From positions 1 to 9,298 of the forward strand of contig JAKLHU010000050.1 of the NCBI GenBank assembly GCA_022709995.1: DNA of 9,298 bases. Reading direction: 5' to 3'. Positions 1 to 8,615 of this stretch are shown piece after piece. Under the pieces are notes generated by a model. That model worked only from the letters and a program-made list of their open reading frames with translations. It searched no databases and had not been told where the DNA came from. The number at the start of each line of letters is the position of its first letter. The first letter of the stretch is position 1. Made by a program: the position numbers and the translations under genes. Source of the stretch: Verrucomicrobiota bacterium (GTDB lineage: Bacteria > Verrucomicrobiota > Lentisphaeria > Oligosphaerales > Oligosphaeraceae).

Positions 1-1
1 T

Positions 2-535
2 TTGGATTTCACCGCTGACCCGCAGGCGAACCGGCAGTTTCTGGCCCTGGTCCCGGAAGCGTTGCGCGAACGTGAAAAGGAACGGCTGCGGATCCTGGGC
101 GGCAGTGTGGACTACCTGCTGAAAATGATGCGCTTCGTCGGTTACGACCGCGGCGAAGAAGCCCAGATTGAGTTGCGTGACGGCCGACGGATTCAAGGGG
201 CCATCCCGTATGCCTCGGAAAAAGGCTTTATCCTGCGCCCGCGCGGCGACGGGAGCAACGGCTCGACGCTGGTCTCCATCGCCGAATTCTCGCCAGCGCA
301 AATCTGGGACCTCTTTGCCTTTTATGCCGAAAAAAGGGCGGCGATGGCTGCCGAGAAAAAATTGTCTACCCGCGACCGGGAGGAGATTTTTCTGGAGTAT
401 CTTCGTCTGGCGCTTCTGTGCGACTGGTACAACGACGAGGCGCGGGCGCTGGACTATGCGCGGGTGGCCTTGAACAGCAGGCCAAGCCAGCGGGATCGAC
501 TCGCCTTTTTCGGTCTGGAAGTGCCTTCCGAATAG
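2..535 (+). CDS. C-terminal part of an unrecognised protein (5' end outside window)
   Basis: The reading frame is open from the first base of the window and stops at TAG 533-535. The apparent TTG at position 2 has no upstream context, so I treat the gene as 5'-truncated by the window edge. About 177 residues are visible. A charged helical stretch (residues 15-45) is followed by a short beta-rich segment built around LRDGRRIQG and FILRPR (about 58-80). After that come two or three amphipathic helices (about 95-165, including IWDLFAFYAEKR and FLEYLRLALLCDWYNDEARAL), which look like a helical-repeat (TPR-like) ending. There is no signal peptide, membrane segment or catalytic motif in the visible part. 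It could be the C-terminal region of a larger regulatory or repeat protein. I do not recognise the family. It is probably not functionally tied to ispG, because a terminator-like hairpin and about 500 bp separate them. Confidence 0.7.
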   Translation: MDFTADPQANRQFLALVPEALREREKERLRILGGSVDYLLKMMRFVGYDRGEEAQIELRDGRRIQGAIPYASEKGFILRPRGDGSNGSTLVSIAEFSPAQIWDLFAFYAEKRAAMAAEKKLSTRDREEIFLEYLRLALLCDWYNDEARALDYARVALNSRPSQRDRLAFFGLEVPSE

Positions 536-610
536 CTTTCCGGCCCTCGGATCGGTCCGGGTCCGGTCCGCTGCGGGTCTCGGCTTGCAGTCACGGCCCG
601 GGGAGCGGCG

Positions 611-648
611 CCGCTCCGGTACGCCCGTCGCGCCGGAGCGGTCGTTTT
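611..648 (+). terminator. Candidate intrinsic terminator of the upstream gene
   Basis: CCGCTCCGG (611-619) and CCGGAGCGG (633-641) are perfect 9-bp inverted arms with a 13-nt loop, followed by TCGTTTT (642-648). The hairpin lies about 75 nt after the stop of the first gene. A competing 16-bp palindrome (602-617, GGAGCGGC/GCCGCTCC) overlaps its 5' arm. The T-tract is short and interrupted, so termination is inferred rather than certain. Confidence 0.5.
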
Positions 649-710
649 GGAATGGCACGGCTTGATTGCCGGGCTCAATCGGGCCAACCGGCGGCCAGTA
701 TTTAAAGATA

Positions 711-719
711 TGGTATAGT
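711..719 (+). promoter_or_regulatory. Possible extended -10 promoter element
   Basis: TGGTATAGT (711-719) fits an extended -10 (TG-n-TATAAT-like, 5 of 6 in the hexamer) in an AT-rich patch (698-727) within otherwise GC-rich DNA. No convincing -35 hexamer lies 16-18 nt upstream. If it is active, the transcript would run through the inverted repeat at 760-847 into ispG, with a leader of roughly 320 nt. Confidence 0.3.
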
Positions 720-759
720 TAAGTTACAGACCGTCCGATCCGAAACGCCCTTGTCGAAA

Positions 760-847
760 GATTCACCCGCAGATGGCGCAGAAGGCGCAGATGGGCACGG
801 CGCGTAACCAAGGCGCGCCATGCCAATCTGCGCTCATCGGTGAAATC
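760..847. repeat. Long imperfect inverted repeat (hairpin element)
   Basis: Positions 785-804 pair with 814-833 (18 of 20 positions complementary) around a 9-nt loop (805-813). Outer arms GATTCACC (760-767) and GGTGAAATC (839-847) pair with one bulged base, and GATG (772-775) can pair with CATC (835-838). The 5' side also contains the direct repeat GCGCAGA at 776-782 and 785-791. The structure is noncoding, far from any T-tract, and resembles dispersed intergenic hairpin repeats (REP/MITE-like) in style. Its copy number in the genome cannot be judged from this window. Confidence 0.6.
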
Positions 848-1043
848 TACGGATAATACGAAGGGGATTACGGCCGATGATCACGTCATGGGCATCGGCT
901 TCATGCCCTTGCAGACGCGCCAGGCGCTCGGCCGGGAACTGTTCGGATGGTTCTAAATTGGCAGAAGGACTTTGGGTCCGGGACCTTGACCTGAGGGTTG
1001 ACGTCTGCTGGTGTTGTTCCGGCACCGGTTATTGGAGATGACC
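848..1043. other. Intergenic region upstream of ispG
   Basis: No gene is supported here. Two TTGAC hexamers (TTGACC 986-991, TTGACG 998-1003) resemble -35 boxes, but no -10 hexamer follows at 16-18 nt. A short + strand frame ending at TAA 954-956 has coding-like third positions but no start signal. A 63-codon antisense frame (1025-834) overlaps the hairpin repeat and looks spurious. The ispG ribosome binding site (GGAG, 1034-1037) closes the region. Confidence 0.5.
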
Positions 1044-2132
1044 ATGCGCACGACGCGTCAAATCATGGTGGGCCGGGTCGCCGTCGGTGGCGGGGCGCCG
1101 GTGTCGATACAGTCGATGACGAATACGCCGACCGGCGATGCCGCTGCCACCCTGGCCCAAATCGGGCGGTTGGCGCGCCTCGGCGGCGACATCGTCCGGG
1201 TGGCGTTGCCATCGTCGGCCGAGATCGACGCTTTCGCCAGAATTTGCGCCGGGAGTCCCTTGCCGGTGGTGGCGGACATTCATTTTGAGCACCGGCTGGC
1301 TCTGGCCGCGGTGACTGCCGGCGCGGCCGGCATCCGCATCAATCCGGGCAACATGAAGGACGAGGGCAAAGTCCGCCAGGTCGCCCGGGCGGCGGCGGCG
1401 GCCGGCTGCGCCGTCCGCATCGGCGTCAACGGCGGCAGCCTGGCGCCAGCCGTGCGGGAACGCCTTGGGCATGGGCCCGCCGCTCTGGTCGAAAGCGCTC
1501 TGCAGTACGCCCGCTGGTTCGAGGAAGAAGGCTGCCGGGCCCTGAAGGTCAGCCTGAAGTCGTCGGACGTGCGGGTGACGGTTGCCGCCTGCCGGGAGTT
1601 CGCCGCCCGTTCCGATCTGCCCCTGCACTTGGGCGTGACCGAGGCCGGCCCCGTGTCTTGCGGCCTGATCAAATCCGCCATGGGCATTGGCGCCTTGCTG
1701 TTGGACGGCATCGGCGAAACCATCCGGGTCAGCCTGACCGCGCCGCCGGAAGAGGAGATCATCGCCGGCCGGCGGATTCTGGAAGCCGCCGGCCTGCGCT
1801 TGGCGGCGCCCGAGATCATCTCCTGCCCCACCTGCGGGCGGACCGGCATCGGCCTGTTCCAGCTGGTCGACGCCGTGGAGGCGGCCATCGCCGACCTGCA
1901 GGCCCATGGCCTTGACATCGGCCTGCGCAAAATCGCGGTCATGGGCTGCGAGGTCAATGGCCCCGGCGAAGCCCGGGACGCGGATGTCGGCATCGCCGGC
2001 GGCAAGGGCCGGGGAATCCTGTTCCGGCATGGCGAAAAAGTCCGCTCCCTGCCCGAAGATGAATTGCTGCCGGCCCTGCTGGCCGAAATCCGGGCGTCCT
2101 GCCGTCCGCGCCCGGACGCCGGCCACCCGTGA
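1044..2132 (+). CDS. ispG: 4-hydroxy-3-methylbut-2-en-1-yl diphosphate synthase IspG (GcpE)
   Basis: IspG converts 2-C-methyl-D-erythritol 2,4-cyclodiphosphate to HMBPP in the cytosolic MEP pathway of isoprenoid synthesis, using a [4Fe-4S] cluster and reduced ferredoxin or flavodoxin. The protein opens with a TIM-barrel half (VSIQSMTNTPTGD near residue 20, VVADIHF, GIRINPGN). It ends with the iron-sulfur half: CPTCGR gives Cys261 and Cys264, and GCEVNGPGEA gives Cys302 and Glu309, which correspond to the known cluster ligands. At 362 residues it is the short two-domain form, without the large insert domain of the plant/chlamydial type. I chose ATG 1044 because GGAG at 1034-1037 sits 6 nt upstream. 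ATG 1038 directly abuts the SD, and the longer GTG frame from 1011 has no SD. The gene appears to be transcribed alone, with a perfect dyad about 40 nt after the stop. Confidence 0.96.
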   Translation: MRTTRQIMVGRVAVGGGAPVSIQSMTNTPTGDAAATLAQIGRLARLGGDIVRVALPSSAEIDAFARICAGSPLPVVADIHFEHRLALAAVTAGAAGIRINPGNMKDEGKVRQVARAAAAAGCAVRIGVNGGSLAPAVRERLGHGPAALVESALQYARWFEEEGCRALKVSLKSSDVRVTVAACREFAARSDLPLHLGVTEAGPVSCGLIKSAMGIGALLLDGIGETIRVSLTAPPEEEIIAGRRILEAAGLRLAAPEIISCPTCGRTGIGLFQLVDAVEAAIADLQAHGLDIGLRKIAVMGCEVNGPGEARDADVGIAGGKGRGILFRHGEKVRSLPEDELLPALLAEIRASCRPRPDAGHP

Positions 2133-2172
2133 CGCCCAGCCTCCCGGCGGGCGGGTAAAGTCTGGACGCTCA

Positions 2173-2210
2173 TGGGACGCCAGTCCCGGTGGTTTGGCAG
2201 TGGCGTCCCA
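2173..2210. terminator. Perfect 10-bp inverted repeat downstream of ispG
   Basis: TGGGACGCCA (2173-2182) and TGGCGTCCCA (2201-2210) are exact inverted copies around an 18-nt loop. The arms extend outward through TCATG and CATGA if two bases bulge. The element starts 40 nt after the ispG stop codon. No T-tract follows on either strand, so it may be a Rho-assisted or 3'-end-stabilising hairpin rather than a classical intrinsic terminator. Confidence 0.45.
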
Positions 2211-2511
2211 GTCATGACCAGCACCCCCCTCAAAAAAACCGATCAACGCGCAGCCCCGCCAGGCCAAGGCCAAGAAAAAACGTCCACCTTTCCTTGCCGG
2301 AGAAAAACCACCTTGGGGAATACCGTAGGGGGCGTTATGCTTTTCCCTTGCCGGCGACAAAAAAAGTCATGCCGCATTTGCGTTTTGCGGAAAAGGCGGT
2401 AAATTTATCGTTTCCGTTAAAATTCCATTCAATCACTCTGGTCGTGTGACCATGAGTGAGGAATCAAGAGAAGTCAACCGCAACCAGGCAACGAACCATC
2501 ATCAGTACATT
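2211..2511 (+). other. Intergenic region and probable leader of rpsA
   Basis: This stretch is visibly richer in A/T than its surroundings and contains several A-runs (2231-2237, 2275-2280, 2359-2365). It carries a spaced direct repeat, CCTTGCCGG followed by a purine/A run, at 2292-2300 and 2346-2354 (54 bp apart). Weak promoter-like pairs exist, such as TTGGGG 2313-2318 with TATGCT 2336-2341 at 17 bp, but none is strong. There is no good Shine-Dalgarno sequence before any candidate rpsA start. In-frame GTG 2446 and ATG 2452 lie here. The codons between 2455 and 2511 have G or C in only 10 of 19 third positions, against 16 of 19 just after 2512, so I read this part as untranslated leader. Confidence 0.45.
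2388..2416. promoter_or_regulatory. AT-rich nested dyad in the rpsA leader
   Basis: CGGTAAATTTATCG (2397-2410) is a near-perfect 14-nt palindrome (one G/T pair) with core TAAATTTA. It is flanked by CGGAAA (2388-2393) and TTTCCG (2411-2416), which are also complementary, giving a nested hairpin with a 3-nt bulge. It could be an operator or an mRNA structure bound by S1 itself. The TAAATT inside it could equally be part of a -10 element. The function is inferred from position only. Confidence 0.35.
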
Positions 2512-4356
<1,845 letters not shown>

Positions 4357-4364
4357 TGGCCTTT

Positions 4365-4397
4365 GGCCGCGGAAGGGGCCGCGCCCTTTCCGCGGCC
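4365..4397 (+). terminator. Hairpin at the 3' end of rpsA
   Basis: Positions 4365-4378 pair with 4384-4397 over 14 bp (one G-U) around a 5-nt loop, beginning 8 nt after the rpsA stop codon. It is a very stable GC-rich stem containing GGCCGCGG and CCGCGGCC. No T-run follows (GGGCGGTCC), so it is a transcription-end or mRNA-stability hairpin by position. A strong promoter lies about 90 nt further on, which supports a transcription unit boundary here. Confidence 0.6.
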
Positions 4398-4487
4398 GGG
4401 CGGTCCGGCTTGGCCGGCAGGTCGAAACCCGGCTGCCCCGGGACAGGAAAAAAGCATGGGCAAGCCAGGAAAAAGCCGCGCCGCGTC

Positions 4488-4516
4488 TTGACAACCTGGA
4501 GTTGGAGCAGTATTTT
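4488..4516 (+). promoter_or_regulatory. Sigma70-type promoter of the tRNA-Thr-tuf operon
   Basis: A consensus -35 TTGACA (4488-4493) is followed after exactly 17 bp by TATTTT (4511-4516), 4 of 6 matches to TATAAT. The expected start is near 4523, about 30 nt before the tRNA-Thr gene. This is the best promoter in the window and is placed where a stable-RNA/translation operon needs one, directly after the rpsA end hairpin. Confidence 0.75.
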
Positions 4517-4551
4517 ATAGCTCTCACAAAATTGGCGGAAGCATGGCAGTT

Positions 4552-4627
<76 letters not shown>

Positions 4628-4657
4628 TTTTCGCTTGTCGAACCAAGGTTGGCGCCT

Positions 4658-4698
4658 TTGGAAGCAGAATCGCATGACGATAGTATATAGTGTATAAA
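4658..4698 (+). promoter_or_regulatory. Possible secondary promoter for tuf
   Basis: TTGGAA (4658-4663) is followed after 17 bp by TAGTAT (4681-4686), within an AT-rich run that also contains TATATA (4684-4689) and TATAAA (4693-4698). Either of the latter could serve as a -10, although their spacing to the -35 is poor. A promoter here would let tuf be transcribed independently of tRNA-Thr. The matches are only moderate. Confidence 0.35.
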
Positions 4699-4700
4699 CC

Positions 4701-4735
4701 GGAGCTTGGAGCTTGGAGCCAGGAGCTCAGAGCTA
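4701..4735 (+). repeat. Heptamer GGAGCTN tandem repeat in the tuf leader
   Basis: Five 7-nt units run head to tail: GGAGCTT, GGAGCTT, GGAGCCA, GGAGCTC, AGAGCTA (4701-4735). They are followed by a degraded AAAGCAG CTGAG. The array ends about 40 nt before the tuf start codon. Each unit has a palindromic AGCT core and an SD-like GGAG. It lies in the probable 5' untranslated region, where the unit length of seven has no frame consequence. Confidence 0.8.
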
Positions 4736-4777
4736 AAAGCAGCTGAGGGTCCCAAGAGAAAAGAAGGATTCAGGAAA

Positions 4778-5983
<1,206 letters not shown>

Positions 5984-6014
5984 AAACAACGAGCAAGAGT
6001 CATCCTTCCCGGCT

Positions 6015-6043
6015 GGCGCTTCGCGGCTGAAGCCGCCGGCGCC
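6015..6043 (+). other. Stem-loop between tuf and rpmG
   Basis: GCGGC (6023-6027) pairs with GCCGC (6032-6036) around a TGAA tetraloop. Outer arms GGCGC (6015-6019) and GCGCC (6039-6043) extend the stem across a small internal loop. An alternative outer pairing is CCCGGC (6008-6013) with GCCGGG (6041-6046). No T-tract follows. It may act as a processing or attenuation point that keeps tuf mRNA in excess over the downstream genes. Confidence 0.4.
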
Positions 6044-6072
6044 GGGCCCGGGTTGGATGCGAGGTAGGCACC

Positions 6073-6225
6073 ATGGCGCGAGAAATCATCACCCTGGCTT
6101 GTACAGAGTGCAAGAACCGCAATTACACCTCTGACAAGAACAAGCGCAACACCCCGGGGCGCTTGGAATTGAAGAAATTCTGTCCGTTTGACAAAAAACA
6201 CACCCTGCATCGCGAGACCCGCTGA
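6073..6225 (+). CDS. rpmG: 50S ribosomal protein L33
   Basis: L33 is a small protein of the large ribosomal subunit near the tRNA exit (E) site. The 50-residue product begins [18 protein letters not shown] and ends [10 protein letters not shown], a full-length L33. It has the first zinc-knuckle pair CTEC (Cys10, Cys13) and Cys37, but the fourth position of the second knuckle is Asp (CPFD) instead of Cys, so the zinc ribbon looks incomplete. L33 proteins lacking some or all of these cysteines are known in other bacteria. The SD is GAGG (6061-6064), 8 nt before ATG 6073. It sits between tuf and tRNA-Trp, a standard position for rpmG in many bacteria. Confidence 0.96.
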   Translation: MAREIITLACTECKNRNYTSDKNKRNTPGRLELKKFCPFDKKHTLHRETR

Positions 6226-6290
6226 CGGCGGGAGGCGGTTGCAGCCACGCCGCCAACGGTGAGGTGAACGGTCTGTTGTCGCATCCGTGC

Positions 6291-6366
6291 AGGTGAGTAG
6301 CTCAATTGGTAGAGCAGCGGTCTCCAAAACCGCAGGTCGCAGGTTCGATCCCTGTCTCGCCTGCCA
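6291..6366 (+). tRNA. tRNA-Trp(CCA)
   Basis: A complete 76-nt cloverleaf is present. Acceptor AGGTGAG (6291-6297) pairs with CTCGCCT (6356-6362, one T-G pair), with discriminator G and an encoded CCA (6364-6366). The D arm is GCTC/GAGC. Anticodon stem GCGGT/ACCGC encloses loop CTCCAAA with anticodon CCA (6324-6326). The T arm is GCAGG-TTCGATC-CCTGT. It lies in the usual place just before secE, and must be cut out of the polycistronic transcript by tRNA processing enzymes. Confidence 0.98.
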
Positions 6367-6468
6367 ATTTTATCTGGACCAGGAAAAGTCGGTTGACCTT
6401 GGCCGCGGCCGGGCCGCCCGGGCCCCCAGAACCTCTCTCCGAGCACGCCTTTTCCGGAAGGGCATATC

Positions 6469-6669
6469 ATGGAAAACCCCGTTGTCGCGATTCGCGGATT
6501 GTACAATGAGACAGTCGCCGAATTGAAGAAATGCTCCTGGCCGACGCGTCAGGAACTGTATGAATCGACCCTCGTCGTCGTTTCCTCCCTGATTATCCTG
6601 AGCGTATTTGTCGTTGCCGTCGATTTCATCTGCGAAGCCGCGGTGCGCTATATCACCGTCGGCCTGTAA
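6469..6669 (+). CDS. secE: Preprotein translocase subunit SecE
   Basis: SecE clamps SecY in the SecYEG protein-conducting channel of the inner membrane. The 66-residue protein is the short, single-span bacterial form. It has an amphipathic N-terminal helix (about 4-20), the conserved ELKKCSWPTRQEL turn (18-30) that lies at the membrane surface, and one transmembrane helix (about 34-54, TLVVVSSLIILSVFVVAVDFI). It ends shortly after the span. The start ATG 6469 is supported by GGAAGGG (6456-6462), 6 nt upstream. It follows tRNA-Trp by about 100 nt and precedes nusG by 63 nt, the classical secE-nusG pair. Confidence 0.96.
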   Translation: MENPVVAIRGLYNETVAELKKCSWPTRQELYESTLVVVSSLIILSVFVVAVDFICEAAVRYITVGL

Positions 6670-6732
6670 GCGGCGGGCGCCAGCGGGGCCGGACAAGGGG
6701 CGGCGGCGGACGCCGGGAGTTGCATTAAACCT

Positions 6733-7338
6733 ATGACACAAACTGATAATACAACCCAAAACAGCGGCACCTGGTACGTTCTGCAAATCATGTCCGGACA
6801 GGAAAACCGGGTCTTGAAGAGCATCGAGCACCGCCGGAAAACTGACCTGGCCCAGGGCATCGACCATGGCATCCAGGACATCCTCCTGCCCAGCCAAGTC
6901 GTCGAGGAGCATCGCCAGGGCGGCGTCAAGACCCGCCGCGACCAGAAGCTGTATCCCGGCTATATCTTCATCCAGATGGACCTGTTCGATGCGGCCGGCG
7001 TCATGATTTCCGACAACTGGCACTTCATCAACCAGACGCCCGGCGTCATCGGCTTCATCGGCGGCGACGCCCCGGTGCCGATTTCGGTGAAGGAAATCGA
7101 GGAGATCAAGGCTCAGGTCAGCGGCGAAGGGGAAAAGCCGCGGCCCAAGGTCCTGTTCAACCCCGGCGATCTGATCATTTTCCGCAACGGCCCCTTTGAA
7201 AACTGCGAAGGCGCCGTCGAGAGTGTCGACGTCGACCATTCCCGCCTGAAGGCGTCTGTCAGCATGTTCGGCCGCTCCACCATTGTGGAAGCCGAATTCT
7301 GGCAGGTCGAACAGGCCCCCACCGACGACAAGAACTGA
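6733..7338 (+). CDS. nusG: Transcription termination/antitermination protein NusG
   Basis: NusG binds RNA polymerase, suppresses or promotes pausing, and links it to Rho or to the ribosome through S10. The 201-residue product has an NGN domain starting at GTWYVLQIMSGQENRV (about 12-27) and containing the conserved YPGYIFIQM segment. Its C-terminal KOW domain (about 142-198) carries FNPGDLIIFRNGPFENCEG and SRLKASVSMFGR. It is longer than the 181-residue E. coli protein, partly through a polar N-terminal extension of about 10 residues. ATG 6733 is the first in-frame start, but the nearest SD-like GGGAG (6715-6719) is 13 nt away, longer than usual. The next in-frame Met (residue 20) would cut into the NGN domain. 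Confidence 0.97.
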   Translation: MTQTDNTTQNSGTWYVLQIMSGQENRVLKSIEHRRKTDLAQGIDHGIQDILLPSQVVEEHRQGGVKTRRDQKLYPGYIFIQMDLFDAAGVMISDNWHFINQTPGVIGFIGGDAPVPISVKEIEEIKAQVSGEGEKPRPKVLFNPGDLIIFRNGPFENCEGAVESVDVDHSRLKASVSMFGRSTIVEAEFWQVEQAPTDDKN

Positions 7339-7441
7339 CGTTCCGGCCGCCGTCATGGCGAGTTACGGATGATTATTTCAAGGCAGGCCGATTTCTGGTG
7401 ACAACCATCCGGAGTCGGGTTTCAAGACATCCACAGTACAC

Positions 7442-7484
7442 GGTCAGTGGGAGAATTCCTGCCGGTTCTGACCACCGCCGTGGT
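7442..7484 (+). promoter_or_regulatory. Candidate L1 autoregulatory structure in the rplK leader
   Basis: GGTCAG (7442-7447) pairs with CTGACC (7468-7473), enclosing GTGGGAG (7447-7453). A competing hairpin, ACCAC (7471-7475) with GTGGT (7480-7484), ends 4 nt before the rplK SD. The two share bases 7471-7473 and cannot form together. L1 is known to repress the L11-L1 message in E. coli by binding an rRNA-like site in the rplK leader. GTGGGAG matches my recollection of the L1-binding region of 23S rRNA. The rest of the 159-nt nusG-rplK gap shows no promoter. Confidence 0.35.
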
Positions 7485-7497
7485 GAAAAGAGGACGT

Positions 7498-7929
7498 ATG
7501 GCAAAGAAAGTCGTGGCTGAAGTGCGGTTGCAGATTCCAGCCGGCGCCGCCAACCCCGCTCCCCCGGTCGGGCCGAGCTTGGGGCAGGCCGGTGTCAACA
7601 TCATGGAATTCTGCAAGCAGTTCAACGCGGCGACCCAGGCGAGCACGGGATTGATCATCCCGGTCGTCATCACGGTCTACCAGGATCGTTCTTTCACCTT
7701 CATCACCAAGTCCCCGCCGGCCGCCGTTCTGATCAAGAAGGCGGCCAACCTCGCGTCCGGGTCGAAAACCCCCGGCCGGGAAAAGGTCGGCAAGATCACC
7801 CGCAAGGATCTTGAGGCGATCGCGGAGACGAAGAAGGCTGATTTGAACGCAAGAACCCTGGAGGCAGCGGTGAAGATTATCGCCGGGACCGCGCGGAGCA
7901 TGGGAGTGGAGGTGGCAAATGAGGAGTAA
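7498..7929 (+). CDS. rplK: 50S ribosomal protein L11
   Basis: L11 binds the GTPase-associated centre of 23S rRNA and forms the base of the stalk region contacted by elongation factors. At 143 residues it is full length. The N-terminal domain has the hallmark [19 protein letters not shown] and [11 protein letters not shown] (about residues 13-45). The C-terminal RNA-binding domain follows ([12 protein letters not shown], then the [10 protein letters not shown] ending). ATG 7498 (MAKKV) is the family start; SD AGAGGA at 7489-7494 is rather close (3 nt). The in-frame GTG at 7447 lies inside the leader hairpin and is rejected. The last 11 nt overlap rplA. Confidence 0.97.
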   Translation: MAKKVVAEVRLQIPAGAANPAPPVGPSLGQAGVNIMEFCKQFNAATQASTGLIIPVVITVYQDRSFTFITKSPPAAVLIKKAANLASGSKTPGREKVGKITRKDLEAIAETKKADLNARTLEAAVKIIAGTARSMGVEVANEE

Positions 7930-8611
7930 ACTTTACCGCTCCCGTTTGCAGGCCTTTGAGCGGCAGACGTACTACTCCGTCGAGGAGGGCGTCAAGCGGC
8001 TCAAGAGCATGCCGACCACCAAATTTGACGAGACGGTCGAATTGGCGTTTCGTCTCGGTATCGACCCCCGGCAGTCGGACCAGAACATCCGCGGCGCCAT
8101 GATGCTCCCCCGGGGCACAGGCAAAGTGAACCGCGTGGTGGTCATCGCCGAGGGTGAATTCGCGCTCAAGGCCAAAGAGGCCGGAGCGGACGAGGTGGGC
8201 TACGAAGAGCTCATCCAGCGCATCAAGGGCGGCTGGTTCGAATTTGACATTCTGATCGCCACGCCTTCCGCGATGAAAGAGGTTCGGACCCTGGGCCGCA
8301 TCCTGGGACCGCGCGGGCTGATGCCCAATCCCAAGACCGGCACCGTGACCGAAGACGTGGCCAGTGCTGTCCAGGAAGGCAAGGCGGGACGCGTGGAGTA
8401 CCGCTGCGACCGCGCCGGTTGTGTCCATGTGCCGATCGGCAAGCTGTCGTTCGCGCCGGAAGCCCTCGTCGAGAATGCCCAGGCCGTGCTGGCCACCATT
8501 CTCCGCGTCAGACCCCCGGGTGCGAAAGGCATCTATCTGCAGGCCTGGACATTGAGTGCAACCATGAGTCCCGGCATCCGCCTGGACCTCAAAGCGGCGG
8601 CAAAGGCATAA
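7919..8611 (+). CDS. rplA: 50S ribosomal protein L1
   Basis: L1 forms the mobile L1 stalk of the large subunit, helps release deacylated tRNA from the E site, and is often the translational repressor of its own operon. The 230-residue protein is of normal length. It carries the domain I segment [20 protein letters not shown] (about 36-55), [13 protein letters not shown] (58-70) and the domain II signature [16 protein letters not shown] (about 129-144). It returns to domain I with the C-terminal [13 protein letters not shown] strand. The start ATG 7919 lies inside rplK and has an excellent SD, GGAGGT (7908-7913), 5 nt upstream. The 11-nt overlap implies translational coupling to rplK. Confidence 0.97.
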   Translation: MRSKLYRSRLQAFERQTYYSVEEGVKRLKSMPTTKFDETVELAFRLGIDPRQSDQNIRGAMMLPRGTGKVNRVVVIAEGEFALKAKEAGADEVGYEELIQRIKGGWFEFDILIATPSAMKEVRTLGRILGPRGLMPNPKTGTVTEDVASAVQEGKAGRVEYRCDRAGCVHVPIGKLSFAPEALVENAQAVLATILRVRPPGAKGIYLQAWTLSATMSPGIRLDLKAAAKA

Positions 8612-8615
8612 TCAC

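Noticed and set aside
986..1003. Two TTGAC -35-like boxes before ispG
   Set aside because: No acceptable -10 hexamer is found 16-18 nt downstream of either.
834..1025. 63-codon antisense frame in the ispG upstream gap
   Set aside because: Its end lies in the hairpin repeat, it has no recognisable domain, and it overlaps the ispG ribosome binding region.
1029..2360. Long antisense open frame opposite ispG (443 codons)
   Set aside because: It is a mirror of ispG caused by GC-rich third positions. Its translation is low-complexity and matches no family I recognise.
4706..4777. In-frame N-terminal extension of EF-Tu from TTG 4706
   Set aside because: It would translate the heptamer repeat. EF-Tu proteins start at MAKE, and a good SD sits before ATG 4778.
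6367..6468. GC-rich palindromes (GGCCGCGGCC, GGGCCGCCCGGGCC) between tRNA-Trp and secE
   Set aside because: These are short self-complementary GC stretches with no T-run and no consistent single fold. They are expected by chance at this base composition.
7447..7497. In-frame N-terminal extension of L11 from GTG 7447
   Set aside because: L11 proteins start at MAKK, and the extension covers the leader hairpin with no SD.
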